Assembly (NCBI GenBank): GCA_008923285.1
Contig: WBSG01000012.1
Coordinates: forward strand, 1 to 64,000
Direction: 5' to 3'
From: Betaproteobacteria bacterium SCN2
Lineage (GTDB): Bacteria > Pseudomonadota > Gammaproteobacteria > Burkholderiales > Thiobacillaceae
DNA: 64,000 nucleotides
Shown here: one piece after another, positions 1-8,190 of the stretch
How positions within the stretch are numbered: position 1 is the first letter of the stretch
Layout of the letters: each line of letters starts with the position of its first letter
The notes under the pieces: model-generated
Seen by the model: only the letters and a program-made list of their open reading frames with translations
What the model was told of the DNA's origin: nothing
The model's database searches: none
Made by a program: the position numbers and the translations under genes

Positions 1-64
1 CCGCAACGGCAACCGCACCGGCGCCGGTGGCACCTTTGAGGACGTTTCTGCGCAAAGCGTTCAT
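1..64 (-). CDS. soxY: SoxY N-terminus (partial, runs off the left edge)
   Basis: Only the first 21 codons are in the window. They read M-N-A-L-R-R-N-V-L-K-G followed by an Ala/Gly-rich stretch, a twin-arginine export signal like that of the thiosulfate carrier protein SoxY. SoxY forms SoxYZ and carries the sulfur intermediate on a C-terminal cysteine (outside the window). An AGGAGATT-type ribosome site precedes the ATG. The gene lies 50 bases downstream of soxX on the same strand, which is the main support for the name; the peptide alone only shows a Tat-exported protein. Confidence 0.72.
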   Translation of the reverse strand, partial: MNALRRNVLKGATGAGAVAVA

Positions 65-114
65 GGTTGTTGAATCTCCTAAACTTTTTTAACAATCAAT
101 TAATGGCGATCGAC

Positions 115-744
115 TTACTTCTTGTTCAGCGGCGACTCGGCTGAGATCAGAAAGGCGGTGACATCCGCGATCTGTGCCGGCGTGAGGATGCCGAAATGTC
201 CCATGCGCGGCATGTTCGAGCACGCGACGGTGGCCTGGGTGTTGTAGAGCTTGTCGTAGGTGTACTTGATGATCTCTTCACTGGAGCCGCGCAGCGCGCC
301 ATAGCCGGCCAGGCTGGGGCCAAGGTTGCCGGCCGCGACTTCCTTCGGATCCAGCGCGTGGCAGGCGTAGCAGTTGCCGCCGTTGCCGCCTTTCTGGCGT
401 TCGACTTTGTCGGGTTCGATGTTGCCGATGCGCATGCCAAAGCCACCCTTCACCAGTTTTTCGCCGTTTTTCCAGTCACCCATCAACTTGTTGTCGTCTG
501 GATATTTGATTGTGGCCTGTTCGCGTGCATTGATGGCCTGGATTTGTGCAGGCGTAGGGCTGTTGCGCGTTTCGGAGCAAATTTTCTGGGTTTCGTCCTG
601 AGTCAGGCGAGACATGTCCTGGCCTGGGCCGGCCCTGAAGCTTTCGGCCACCAGTTTGTCGACCTTGGCGGCCAGTTTCTCATCGGCCTGCGCGAAAGGT
701 ACCAGTACAGCCAGCAGGCAGGCAGTCATCAGTTTTGTTTTCAT
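115..744 (-). CDS. soxX: SoxX, sulfur-oxidation cytochrome c subunit
   Basis: Small c-type cytochrome partner of SoxA. SoxAX starts the periplasmic Sox cycle by oxidatively attaching thiosulfate to the SoxY cysteine. A signal peptide covers about residues 1-20 with cleavage after AQA. One haem site, CYACH, lies at 125-129, and methionines near 178 and 181 (NMPRMG) are candidate axial ligands. The LGPSLAGYGALRG and TPAQIADVTAFL segments are typical of SoxX. At 209 residues it is longer than the shortest SoxX proteins because of an extra region before the haem. It follows soxA with a 13-base gap, so the two are surely co-transcribed. Confidence 0.93.
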   Translation of the reverse strand: MKTKLMTACLLAVLVPFAQADEKLAAKVDKLVAESFRAGPGQDMSRLTQDETQKICSETRNSPTPAQIQAINAREQATIKYPDDNKLMGDWKNGEKLVKGGFGMRIGNIEPDKVERQKGGNGGNCYACHALDPKEVAAGNLGPSLAGYGALRGSSEEIIKYTYDKLYNTQATVACSNMPRMGHFGILTPAQIADVTAFLISAESPLNKK

Positions 745-757
745 GTCGGTCTCCGTA

Positions 758-1561
758 TCAACGCTTCATGCCGGGCAGGTCGTAGGTGCCGCCCTTGGCC
801 TGGTAGGTAAGGAAGGAAATCAGGGCGACGGTCGCAGGCGAGCCGTAATCGATGTCCGGCGTGCGCATCTGCCAGTGGCAATCCCATATGCGGTGCTGCA
901 TGTTGCGTACCGCACCGTGTGAGACCCGATAGGTTGGCCAAGTGCTCATGGTCGCCTGGATATCCGTGGGTTTGAAGACATTGACCAGGCCCTGCAGGCG
1001 GATACGCTTGCCGTCTTCTGTGTGGCAGGTGGCGCAGGAGAAATCCATTGGGCCGTGACGGCGCCAGAACATGGCTTCGCCAAGCTTTACCGCTTCTTTC
1101 TCGGCCGCATGCTTGAGCGGCGGGTTGATTTTCATGCCGTCGGACTGGAATGAGACATAGGCAGCGATGGCCTCCATGTCGGTGTTGTCCTCATTCAGAC
1201 GCTGGTCGGCGTAAAGCTTGGCCTTGAGTTCGTCCTCTTTGAAGCCCTGAAGGGTGGTCATGCAGGTGAGCAGGCGTGACTCCAGATCCTGGACCTTTTG
1301 GGTGTCCTTGAAGTAGCGCGGCAACTGCGCATAGGCCCCCTTGATCTTGCCGGGGCCGAGGCCGAAATCGCATTTTTCCAGGCTGACATTCTTTGGGCCA
1401 CGCTTTTCATGAAAAAGCCGTTCGCCCTTGTCGATGATGAGCATGCCGGGGTTGGCGTCCTTGTCGGCGAGCGCAGCTCGGTAATCAGCCACGCTGGCTT
1501 CGCCCCAGGCCAGCGGCGTAGCCAGTGCCAGTGCGCCAAGGCTTATGACTTTCAATTTCAT
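758..1561 (-). CDS. soxA: SoxA, sulfur-oxidation cytochrome c / L-cysteine S-thiosulfotransferase
   Basis: Catalytic subunit of SoxAX. A signal peptide (about 1-20) is followed by a 267-residue protein with a single haem site CATCH at 176-180 and the probable catalytic haem-ligand cysteine at 228 in IWDCHWQ. The N-terminal domain has Cys64 and Cys100 but no CXXCH, so it should be the mono-haem type in which a disulfide replaces the first haem. I chose the ATG five codons inside the longest frame because a GAGGAGAC ribosome site sits just before it. First gene of a soxA-soxX-soxY order. Confidence 0.94.
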   Translation of the reverse strand: MKLKVISLGALALATPLAWGEASVADYRAALADKDANPGMLIIDKGERLFHEKRGPKNVSLEKCDFGLGPGKIKGAYAQLPRYFKDTQKVQDLESRLLTCMTTLQGFKEDELKAKLYADQRLNEDNTDMEAIAAYVSFQSDGMKINPPLKHAAEKEAVKLGEAMFWRRHGPMDFSCATCHTEDGKRIRLQGLVNVFKPTDIQATMSTWPTYRVSHGAVRNMQHRIWDCHWQMRTPDIDYGSPATVALISFLTYQAKGGTYDLPGMKR

Positions 1562-1576
1562 TTCGAGTCTCCTCAA

Positions 1577-1954
1577 GTTGAGTGGATACAGCCGAAGCTG
1601 AATCTCTCAAAGCAGGGAGCATGCCAATCGAAAAAAATCATTTAAATCAATGAAGATAAGGAAACTTTTCTTGGCTTTTGGGCTGGACCCCTCATGCGTT
1701 CTGCAAGAGTGCTTGCAAAATCCAATGTTTGGAGATTGATCCCGGCAGGGCCGGGTGATGGCAAGCAGTCAGTTTGTGATGGCCTTTCGACTCGGCAGGC
1801 TGTCGCTGTGCAAAAGCTTGTCATTGATGGAGGCAACAGGAATGGCTATCGCAAGTCTGATGTCAATACGGCATTCCCGTGCAGTTTCCCCGATAAGCCT
1901 GAAAGTCTGGCGACAGACAGAGCGATCGAAACCTAGGACCTCATGTATGGAAAG
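1577..1954. other. Non-coding spacer between soxA and the OsmC gene
   Basis: About 380 bases. The left part is the sox leader and promoter region (an AT-rich stretch at 1630-1680). The rest holds short frames on both strands with no recognisable motif or ribosome site. I could not identify a gene or repeat here. Confidence 0.5.
1612..1627 (-). promoter_or_regulatory. Candidate sigma-54 (-24/-12) promoter of the sox genes
   Basis: On the minus strand the sequence reads TTGGCATGCTCCCTGC. The GG and the final GC are separated by exactly 10 bases, as in RpoN promoters, and five of six bases match the TGGCAC element; the -12 element is CTGC rather than TTGC. Transcription would start about 40 bases before soxA. 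The match is short and could be chance. Confidence 0.35.
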
Positions 1955-2368
1955 TCACTTTCGCTTTACTACGCCGTCAAGCTGTGTTCCGGGAGCGAGG
2001 GTATTGAATACTGTGCCGAATTTCCGCACATTTTCGTGCAGCAGCTCCAGGCGGCGGTCGGATTCGTCGCTGTCCACGATGATTTCGTAACGGACGCTTT
2101 CCATTTTCGGTGGGACATCCTGCCGTACGCCGGTGACGCGCACTTCGACGCCGCGCAATTCGAATTTGAGCATGGGCGCCACCCGTTCGATGCCCTTGAT
2201 GATGCAACCAGACAGGGCGGCGAGCAGCAGTTCAGCCGGGTTGAAGGCATCGTCGCGATTCTGTATGTCGGTATCGAGGGTGATTTCGGCCTCCTTGCAG
2301 TAGGCGATGCTGCCGTGCGCATCCACACGCTCCGCGATGACCTGGTAAACGCGTTTTTTCTGGTCCAT
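1955..2368 (-). CDS. OsmC/Ohr-family protein
   Basis: 137 residues. The segment FNPAELLLAALSGCIIKGIERV (about 43-64), with a cysteine on a hydrophobic helix, is the hallmark of OsmC-like proteins; a second conserved cysteine of peroxidase-active members is not evident, so peroxidase activity is uncertain. Members are cytoplasmic and handle organic peroxides or other thiol-reactive compounds. It lies 11 bases downstream of a thioredoxin-like gene on the same strand, which suggests a paired thiol-redox role, possibly linked to the nearby sulfur-oxidation genes (inference). Confidence 0.82.
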   Translation of the reverse strand: MDQKKRVYQVIAERVDAHGSIAYCKEAEITLDTDIQNRDDAFNPAELLLAALSGCIIKGIERVAPMLKFELRGVEVRVTGVRQDVPPKMESVRYEIIVDSDESDRRLELLHENVRKFGTVFNTLAPGTQLDGVVKRK

Positions 2369-2379
2369 TTACATTCTTC

Positions 2380-2673
2380 CTAACAGCACTTTCCGCCGCT
2401 GCAACAGTTGCCGGCGGGTGCGGCCTGCGGTGCGCTGGGCGCGCCGGCCAGCCCGCCCGCGACCTTGTCTCGACTGGGTGCTCCGCCGGCATGCACAACC
2501 TGGCCATCAACGGCTACGCCGGGTATGAAGACGACACTGTAGCCCATGATGGCATGGATGTCCTCGATCTTCTCGAGTTTTACAGCCAGGCCTTGTGCGG
2601 CAGCGACCTCTTCGATCTGCTTGAGGGTGGTTTTGCATTTGATGCAGCCGATGCCGGGTACCTTGATATCCAT
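2380..2673 (-). CDS. Small thioredoxin-fold (redox-active disulfide) protein with a Cys-rich tail
   Basis: 97 residues. It opens with DIKVPGIGCIKCKTT, where the CXXC pair (Cys10, Cys13) is the disulfide site of the archaeal/bacterial small thioredoxin-like family (MTH895/TM0996 type). The VVFIPGVAVDGQVV segment is the cis-proline strand region of that fold. After an Ala/Pro-rich linker it ends in CCSGGKCC, four extra cysteines that could bind a metal ion or act as a thiol relay. First gene of a two-gene unit with the OsmC protein. Confidence 0.8.
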   Translation of the reverse strand: MDIKVPGIGCIKCKTTLKQIEEVAAAQGLAVKLEKIEDIHAIMGYSVVFIPGVAVDGQVVHAGGAPSRDKVAGGLAGAPSAPQAAPAGNCCSGGKCC

Positions 2674-2709
2674 GATTCGCTTCTCACAAGATCGGGTTGC
2701 AAAGATATC

Positions 2710-3259
2710 CTATTCAATGCGCTCGCCCCAGGCGAGGCGCGAAGCTTTCGTGGCGGTCGCGCCCTCATGCTCGACCGCAAGATCATCTGGCAATTCCACG
2801 TGCGTCTTTTTCAGGCGCAGGTCGACGGCCACGGATTTCTCGCCGCCCAGCCGGGTTATCCGACGCTCCTGCGGCATGCGCAAGAGTTTGATCTGCATGG
2901 CAAGCGGCATGTCGCCGATTTCGTCGAGAAAGAGCATACCGCCGTCGGCCTGTTCGGACACGCCGCGCCCGGCCGGCGCCGGTGAAAGCGTCATTCTCGT
3001 GGCCGAACAATTCGGCCTTCAGCAGGGTTTCGGGGGTGGCAGCACAATTGATGGCGATGAAGGGTGCGTCACCGCCCATGTCCGGCAGGCGGATGTCGGA
3101 CAGCACGGCGCGGTACTGGCCGTTTTCCAGCCGCGTGCAGCCTTCCGCGCCGCTGCGGGCCCAGTCGGCTTTCATGTTTTCCCGTTCGAAGCGGTCCATC
3201 AGGGATTCACCCATGATGGGGTCGTCCTCGATCAGCAGGATACGAGTTTGATTCAGCAT
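2710..3259 (-). pseudogene. Decayed sigma-54-dependent response regulator (NtrC family)
   Basis: The first frame starts like a receiver domain ([16 protein letters not shown], then DIRLPDMGG) and jumps straight into the sigma-54 AAA+ domain (PFIAINCAA then ELFGHE-DAFTG). More than 100 codons, including the rest of the receiver and Walker A, are missing. Near 2990 the frame shifts; a second frame continues with [14 protein letters not shown] (Walker B) and RITRLGGEK, then ends without a Fis-type DNA-binding domain. The deletion, frameshift and missing C-terminus make this a remnant that cannot work as an NtrC-type activator. Confidence 0.85.
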
Positions 3260-3548
3260 GGCTGTCCTCATTCAATGGCAACGCGACTGTGAATCGGGTG
3301 TGGTCCGGCTGGCTGTCGGCCTCGATTTTTTCGTTCAGTTGCTGCACCAGTTGATAAGTCACCCACAGGCCGAGGCCGTGGCCTTCGCCTTCGCCGAAGA
3401 ATGGCTCGAACAAGTGCTCGCGGCGGCGGGTGGGGCCGTCGTAGTCCACGCGAGCATGAGTTTCATGCGCTTGGATATTTGGGCCGAGGCTGACTTGCCC
3501 GCCCGCAGGCGCGGCATGAACGGCATTGATCTGATTGCCCCTGATCAT
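3207..3548 (-). pseudogene. Remnant of a sensor histidine kinase (ATPase domain only)
   Basis: The 113-residue frame carries a degraded N-box (IRGNQINAVHAAPAGGQV), an EHLFEPFFGEGEGHGLGLW stretch matching the F and G2 boxes, and TRFTVALPL, the usual kinase end. No sensor or His-containing dimerisation domain precedes it, and the spacing between the boxes is disturbed. It overlaps the start of the response-regulator remnant, so the pair looks like one decayed two-component operon. Confidence 0.78.
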
Positions 3549-3571
3549 TTGGCCGGCTTTCGGGCCGTTTT

Positions 3572-4021
3572 TTATCGACGCGCTTCCCGGTTTTTCGAGC
3601 GCTGTTCGGCCGGGAGAGCTGATTTCTCTCGTTGCCTGTCATAGGCCCGCTTCTCGAACCAGTTGTGCCAGTATGGGTTGCGGCCACGCAGCAACTGGTA
3701 GAGGCTGGACAGGAGGTAGGCGGGGAAGAACAGCACGCCCCACGACTCATACTGCCGGACGTGGATGCGCTCGTGCGCACTCAGCCTTCGCAGGCTGGCG
3801 CGACTGGCGCCGATGACGACATGGCCGAAGGTAATGGCGTGAAACGGCAGCCGCGGCCTGCCGATGCGATGCAGAAAGGGAGCGAGCGAGATTTCCATCA
3901 CGCCCCCGACCAGGCGTACCGAACTTCCGAGGAAGAGCACCGGCAGAAACAGCAGCAGTCCTGCCGCGCTGCAGGGGGCCGCCCACAGGTAACGGGCAAT
4001 GCGCAGAAATCCCCTGCGCAT
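3572..4021 (-). CDS. Conserved hypothetical membrane protein with HERIH motif
   Basis: 149 residues if started at the internal ATG (MRRGFLRIARYLW), which avoids overlap with the upstream CNNM gene; a longer frame would overlap it. A hydrophobic stretch at about 12-40 is likely one or two membrane segments. The motif SAHERIHVRQYESWG (near 80-95) resembles an HEXXH-like zinc site, and the C-terminal part is NPYWHNWFEKRAYD. The family is uncharacterised as far as I know; a protease role is not established. It lies 20 bases downstream of the CNNM gene, so it is probably co-transcribed. Confidence 0.7.
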   Translation of the reverse strand: MRRGFLRIARYLWAAPCSAAGLLLFLPVLFLGSSVRLVGGVMEISLAPFLHRIGRPRLPFHAITFGHVVIGASRASLRRLSAHERIHVRQYESWGVLFFPAYLLSSLYQLLRGRNPYWHNWFEKRAYDRQREKSALPAEQRSKNREARR

Positions 4022-4040
4022 GGTCGCATCGCCCGGCAGC

Positions 4041-5360
4041 TCATTCGAGGCCAGATTGCGCCTCCGCAGGCTGTTCCGGCTCCGGAATGCGGCTGGCCAG
4101 CACCTTGTCGATGCGCTTGCCGTCAAGATCCACCACTTCCAGGCGCCAGCTTTCCCAGGTTGCGATATCGCCCGTCTGCGGCAGCCTGCCGAGCAGCCAC
4201 ATCACCATGCCGCTCAAGGTGTGGTAGCTGGCTTTTTCCTCTTCGGGCACGGTTTTCAGGCTTAGGCGGTCCTTCAGTTCAGGAATCGGGATCATGCCAT
4301 CGAGCAGCCAGGAGCCGTCTTCGCGCATCACCGCCCAGGACTCTGCATGGTTGTGCGGAGTGAATTCGCCGGTCACCGATTCGAGCACGTCATGCAGGGT
4401 GACCAGGCCCTGCACTTCGCCGTATTCATCGACGACCAGGACCATCTGCGTGCCGGTGGCGCGGAAATGCTCGAGCAGTTCCATGCCGGTCAGGCTTTCC
4501 GGAACGAAGGCATCGGTCTTCGCCAGCGCGGCAAGGTCGATGGGCCCCTTGTCGAGCGCGAGATTGAGCAGTTGCTTGGTGTTGACGATGCCGATCACCT
4601 CGTCCAGGCCGCCCCGGCACACCGGGAAGCGGGAGTGTTCGGACGCCAGCACCAGCGTGAGGTTTTCCTCGACGGGAAGCTCCGCGTCGAGATACACGAT
4701 GTCGGCGCGCGGAATCATCAGCGAGCCGAGCAGGCGTTCGTCGAGGCGGAACACGTTGCGCACCATGTCGTGCTCCTGGCGTTCGATAACGCCGGTCACC
4801 GAGCCTTCTTCCAGCATTGCATGGATTTCTTCCTCGGTGACGCCGGACGCCGCCTGCTGGCTTTTCCCCAACAGGCGCAGCAAGGTGTCGGTGGAGATGG
4901 TGAGCAGGTGCACGAATGGGCGGGTGAGGACCGACAGCAGGCGAATCGGGCGCGCCACGGCGCGGGCGATGGGTTCGGGGTGGAATTGCGCGAGCCGCTT
5001 CGGCACCAGCTCGCCGATGACGATCGATACGTAGGTAATGATGACCACGACCAATCCGGTGGCGGCATACTGGCTGATGGAGGCGTCGATGCCGAACGCC
5101 TGCAGCCAGGCGGCAAGCGGAGCGGCCAGCGCGGCCTCGCCGACAATGCCGCTGAGAATGCCGATCGAGGTGATGCCGATCTGGACGGTGGAAAGATAGC
5201 GTGTAGGCTCATCGCCCAGTTCCATGGCGATGGCGGACGATGTGTCGCCATCTTCGGCGAGGCGCGCGAGCCGGGCGCGCCTCGCCGTCGCCAGCGCCAG
5301 TTCGGACATGGCGAAAAGGCCGTTGAACAGGATCAGGGCAAGCAGGAACAGGATTTCCAT
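4041..5360 (-). CDS. CNNM/HlyC-CorC family membrane transporter
   Basis: 439 residues with the three-part layout of the family. An N-terminal DUF21/CNNM membrane domain (starting EILFLLALILFNGLFAMSELAL) is followed by a CBS pair (about 205-335, with ADIVYLDAELPVEENL and GTQMVLVVDEYGEVQGLVTLHDVLE) and a C-terminal CorC_HlyC domain ending in LEVVDLDGKRIDKVL. Such proteins are linked to Mg2+/Co2+ efflux; the older name haemolysin is misleading. Position in the inner membrane follows from the hydrophobic N-terminus. Confidence 0.9.
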   Translation of the reverse strand: MEILFLLALILFNGLFAMSELALATARRARLARLAEDGDTSSAIAMELGDEPTRYLSTVQIGITSIGILSGIVGEAALAAPLAAWLQAFGIDASISQYAATGLVVVIITYVSIVIGELVPKRLAQFHPEPIARAVARPIRLLSVLTRPFVHLLTISTDTLLRLLGKSQQAASGVTEEEIHAMLEEGSVTGVIERQEHDMVRNVFRLDERLLGSLMIPRADIVYLDAELPVEENLTLVLASEHSRFPVCRGGLDEVIGIVNTKQLLNLALDKGPIDLAALAKTDAFVPESLTGMELLEHFRATGTQMVLVVDEYGEVQGLVTLHDVLESVTGEFTPHNHAESWAVMREDGSWLLDGMIPIPELKDRLSLKTVPEEEKASYHTLSGMVMWLLGRLPQTGDIATWESWRLEVVDLDGKRIDKVLASRIPEPEQPAEAQSGLE

Positions 5361-5474
5361 GGCATCAGGCTCGGGGCGGCTCGGGAAGAATACGACATGA
5401 TTCTACCGCGTGGCCTTGTCGCCCCGGTCTGGACGCACATGCCCGGCCAGCGAACGCGGCCGGAGACAGGCCGG

Positions 5475-5801
5475 CTATCGCACTGCCAGCAGTTCCACTT
5501 CGAACACCAGGGTGGCGTCGGGCGGGATTACGCCGCCGGCGCCGCGGCTGCCGTAGGCCATTTCCGGCGGAATGGTGAGCTTGCGCTTGCCGCCGACCTT
5601 CATGCCGGTGACGCCGTCGTCCCAGCCGGGAATGACCTGGCCGGCGCCGAGGCGGAAGTCGAAGGGTTCGCCGCGGTCCTTGCTGGAGTCGAACTTGGAA
5701 CCATTGGTAAGCCAGCCGGTGTAGTGAACCAGAACGCTCTTGCCGGCGACGGCTTCGTCGCCGCTGCCGACGGTGAGGTCTTCAATGATAAGTTCAGACA
5801 T
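5475..5801 (-). CDS. FKBP-type peptidyl-prolyl cis-trans isomerase
   Basis: 108 residues, a single FKBP domain with no signal peptide, hence cytoplasmic. Diagnostic segments are [47 protein letters not shown] and [13 protein letters not shown]. It speeds proline isomerisation during folding. It sits 30 bases downstream of a lipoprotein gene on the same strand. Confidence 0.93.
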   Translation of the reverse strand: MSELIIEDLTVGSGDEAVAGKSVLVHYTGWLTNGSKFDSSKDRGEPFDFRLGAGQVIPGWDDGVTGMKVGGKRKLTIPPEMAYGSRGAGGVIPPDATLVFEVELLAVR

Positions 5802-5831
5802 GTTTGCTCCTTGTGGAAAAAAGTTGAGAAA

Positions 5832-6542
5832 TCAGATGGGCAGGAAAACCAGGCTTGCCACGTTGACGACCGTGGTGCGGATGGCGCGCCTGGTCTTGTC
5901 CTCGATGATGCGGGCGATCAGGTCCTGGGTGGCGATGAGCTTGCCGAACTCGCGCTCGAAGCTGAGGTTGGCCACGCCGTCTGCGCCGATGCCGTTGCTG
6001 AGCAGCAGCAACCCGCCGCCGGCAGCTTTCGCATTGGACAGGCGCCACGCGGCGATTTCCAGGTTGCGCGCCGCATTGTAGAGCTTTTGCGGGTCGAGGC
6101 TGTCGAGCAGATAAACTTCCGTCTTGTGGTTGTACGAGGCCATGCTCATGCTGAGCAGGCCCTTCATCAGCGCTTCGACGCGGTCGCCGGTGTAGCCTGC
6201 GTCGAAGGCGCTGTTGAGGCTGGCCTGCCAGTCCAGCGTGCGGCGCGAGGACAGGTGCCAGTGGTTGACCGGCCTGAAAATGCCGTCAACTGCATCTTCC
6301 AGGCTTGCCGCGCCGTTTTTTCTCAGTTCTCCCGGATTGCGGCGGTAGAGCTTTTCCGCCAGGCGCTTGAGGCTGGCGATGGTCTCGCGCTGGGCAAGCT
6401 CGGCGATATCATCCACATCGCTCTTGGCGATGCCGGAAAGGCTCATGGAGCGTTCGCTGCGCGCGCCGTCCTTGCGCTGGATGGCGCTGCCGGAACACGC
6501 GGCGAGGCTCAGGCAGATCAAGGCGGTCAATAGGATTTTCAC
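5832..6542 (-). CDS. Hypothetical lipoprotein
   Basis: 236 residues. The start MKILLTALICLSLAACSGS is a lipoprotein signal with lipobox LAAC (Cys16). The mature part is mostly helical with no motif I recognise; SMASYNHKTEVYLLDSLDPQKLYNAARNLEIAAWRL is the most conserved-looking piece. The start codon is GTG and shares one base with the TAG stop of selO, which implies translational coupling. The link to SelO may hint at a shared envelope or redox stress role, but this is only context. Confidence 0.78.
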   Translation of the reverse strand: MKILLTALICLSLAACSGSAIQRKDGARSERSMSLSGIAKSDVDDIAELAQRETIASLKRLAEKLYRRNPGELRKNGAASLEDAVDGIFRPVNHWHLSSRRTLDWQASLNSAFDAGYTGDRVEALMKGLLSMSMASYNHKTEVYLLDSLDPQKLYNAARNLEIAAWRLSNAKAAGGGLLLLSNGIGADGVANLSFEREFGKLIATQDLIARIIEDKTRRAIRTTVVNVASLVFLPI

Positions 6543-8008
6543 TAGGACGAGCAGCTGACGGCGATTTCCCGCGCCCAGTCGGGCGGTTCCTTCGCATAGT
6601 CGTCGAATTCGGGCTGCTCGTCAAAGGGGCGCGACAACAGGCTGCGCAGGCGCTCGATCTCGGTGTAATCGCGCTCATCGCGGGCCTTGCGGATGGCGCT
6701 CTCGGCCAGGTAGTTGCGCAGCACGTACTTGGGATTGACGCGCTGCATCCGCTCCGCGCGTTCGGCATCGATGCTGCCGATGGCGCGCAGACGCTCGCCG
6801 TAGGCCCTGGCCCAGGCATCGAAATGCTCGCGTGCGATGAAGAGATCGCGCAGCCCGGTGTTTTTCGCGTCCGCGCCGGAGTCGAAGCCGGCCAGTGCGC
6901 GGAACAGAAGGGTGTAGTCGGTGCGGTTCTTCGCCATCAGGTCGAGCAGGCCGGTGACCAGGGGTGCAGACGCCTCCTCGAAGGGCAGGCCGAGCTTGGC
7001 GCACATCAGGCGCATGTATTCGGTGGCGAATATTTCGCCGTAGCCGGCCAGTGCATCGCGCGCATGGTCGATTTCCATCAGCGGCAGCAGGGCCTGGGCG
7101 AGGCAGGTGCAGTTCCAGGCGCCGATCTGCGGCTGCTGATCGTAGGCGTAGCGGCCGTCGTGGTCGGAATGGTTGCAGATGTAGCCCGGGTTGTAGGCTT
7201 CCATGAAGCCGTAGGGGCCATAGTCGAGCGTCAGGCCGAGGATGGACATGTTGTCGGTATTCATCACGCCGTGGCAAAAGCCCACCGCCTGCCATTGCGC
7301 CATGAGGCGGGCGGTGCGCCCGGTCGCCTCGCGCAGCAGGGCGACGTAGGGTTTGGCCTCGTCGAGCAGTTCGGGGAAATAGTGCTGGAGCGTGAAGTCG
7401 GCCAGGGCCTTGATCTCGTCATGCTGGCCACGATAGAAGAACACTTCGAAACTGCCGAAGCGGATGAAACTCGGCGCCAATCGTGTGACCAGCGCGCCGG
7501 TCTCGACGCTTTCGCGGTGCACCGGCATGTCCGTACCCGTGATGCACAGCGCGCGGGTGGTCGGGATGCCCAGACCGTGCATGGCCTCGGAACAGAGGTA
7601 TTCGCGGATGGAGGAGCGCAGTACCGCGCGGCCGTCGCCGCCGCGCGAATAGGGCGTGCGCCCGGCGCCTTTCAACTGCACCTCCCAGCGGCTGCCGGAC
7701 GGGTGCGCCACTTCGCCGAGCAGGATAGCGCGGCCGTCGCCCAGTTGCGGCACATAGTGGCCGAACTGGTGCCCGGCGTAGAGCGCGGCCAGCGGGTCGG
7801 CGCCGGGCAGTGCGGCATTGCCGGAAAAAACCTCGACGAATTCGGGGCTTGCGGCTGCTTCGGCGTGCAGGCCCAGCAGTTCGAAGGCATGCGGGTTCCA
7901 GGCCACCAGATAGGGGTCGGGCACGGGTGTGGGAGCAAGCCGGGTATGGAAATGCTCCGGCAAGGAGGCGAAGCGGTTGTCGAAAACGAGTTGGCTGAGC
8001 GGTTTCAT
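6542..8008 (-). CDS. selO: SelO/YdiU protein adenylyltransferase (pseudokinase-fold AMPylase)
   Basis: 488 residues from the internal ATG (MKPLSQLVFDNRFA), the usual SelO start; the longer frame adds a low-quality extension. Family landmarks are visible: LAALYAGHQFGHYVPQLGDGRA, QLKGAGRTPYSRGGDGRAVLRSS, MNTDNMSILGLTLDYGP and YDQQPQIGAWN. SelO transfers AMP from ATP to Ser/Thr/Tyr of target proteins in redox stress, as known from work on E. coli and Pseudomonas SelO. The C-terminal selenocysteine/cysteine of some members may correspond to the Cys in AVSCSS at the very end. Confidence 0.93.
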   Translation of the reverse strand: MKPLSQLVFDNRFASLPEHFHTRLAPTPVPDPYLVAWNPHAFELLGLHAEAAASPEFVEVFSGNAALPGADPLAALYAGHQFGHYVPQLGDGRAILLGEVAHPSGSRWEVQLKGAGRTPYSRGGDGRAVLRSSIREYLCSEAMHGLGIPTTRALCITGTDMPVHRESVETGALVTRLAPSFIRFGSFEVFFYRGQHDEIKALADFTLQHYFPELLDEAKPYVALLREATGRTARLMAQWQAVGFCHGVMNTDNMSILGLTLDYGPYGFMEAYNPGYICNHSDHDGRYAYDQQPQIGAWNCTCLAQALLPLMEIDHARDALAGYGEIFATEYMRLMCAKLGLPFEEASAPLVTGLLDLMAKNRTDYTLLFRALAGFDSGADAKNTGLRDLFIAREHFDAWARAYGERLRAIGSIDAERAERMQRVNPKYVLRNYLAESAIRKARDERDYTEIERLRSLLSRPFDEQPEFDDYAKEPPDWAREIAVSCSS

Positions 8009-8190
8009 GCGCCAAGTGTATTGGCTGCGGGCGAATAAATGACCCGGCGGACAATAGGCAGTTTTGCCGGCAGGGCTGGCAATGGCGCATGCTGCGGGCA
8101 TTTGCCGGTGGATATTCCGCCAGTCAGTGGGCAGTTGTCATGTCAGGCGGTTAAACTGCGAAGCTGTACATGAAGCCGTGAGTTGAAGAC

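Noticed and set aside
1642-2090. Short frames on both strands in the soxA-OsmC spacer
   Set aside because: No motif, no ribosome site and no conservation that can be judged by eye.
4347-6533. A 728-codon open frame on the plus strand opposite the CNNM, FKBP and lipoprotein genes
   Set aside because: It lies fully antisense to three genes with clear families; its translation has no motif and reflects high-GC codon use.
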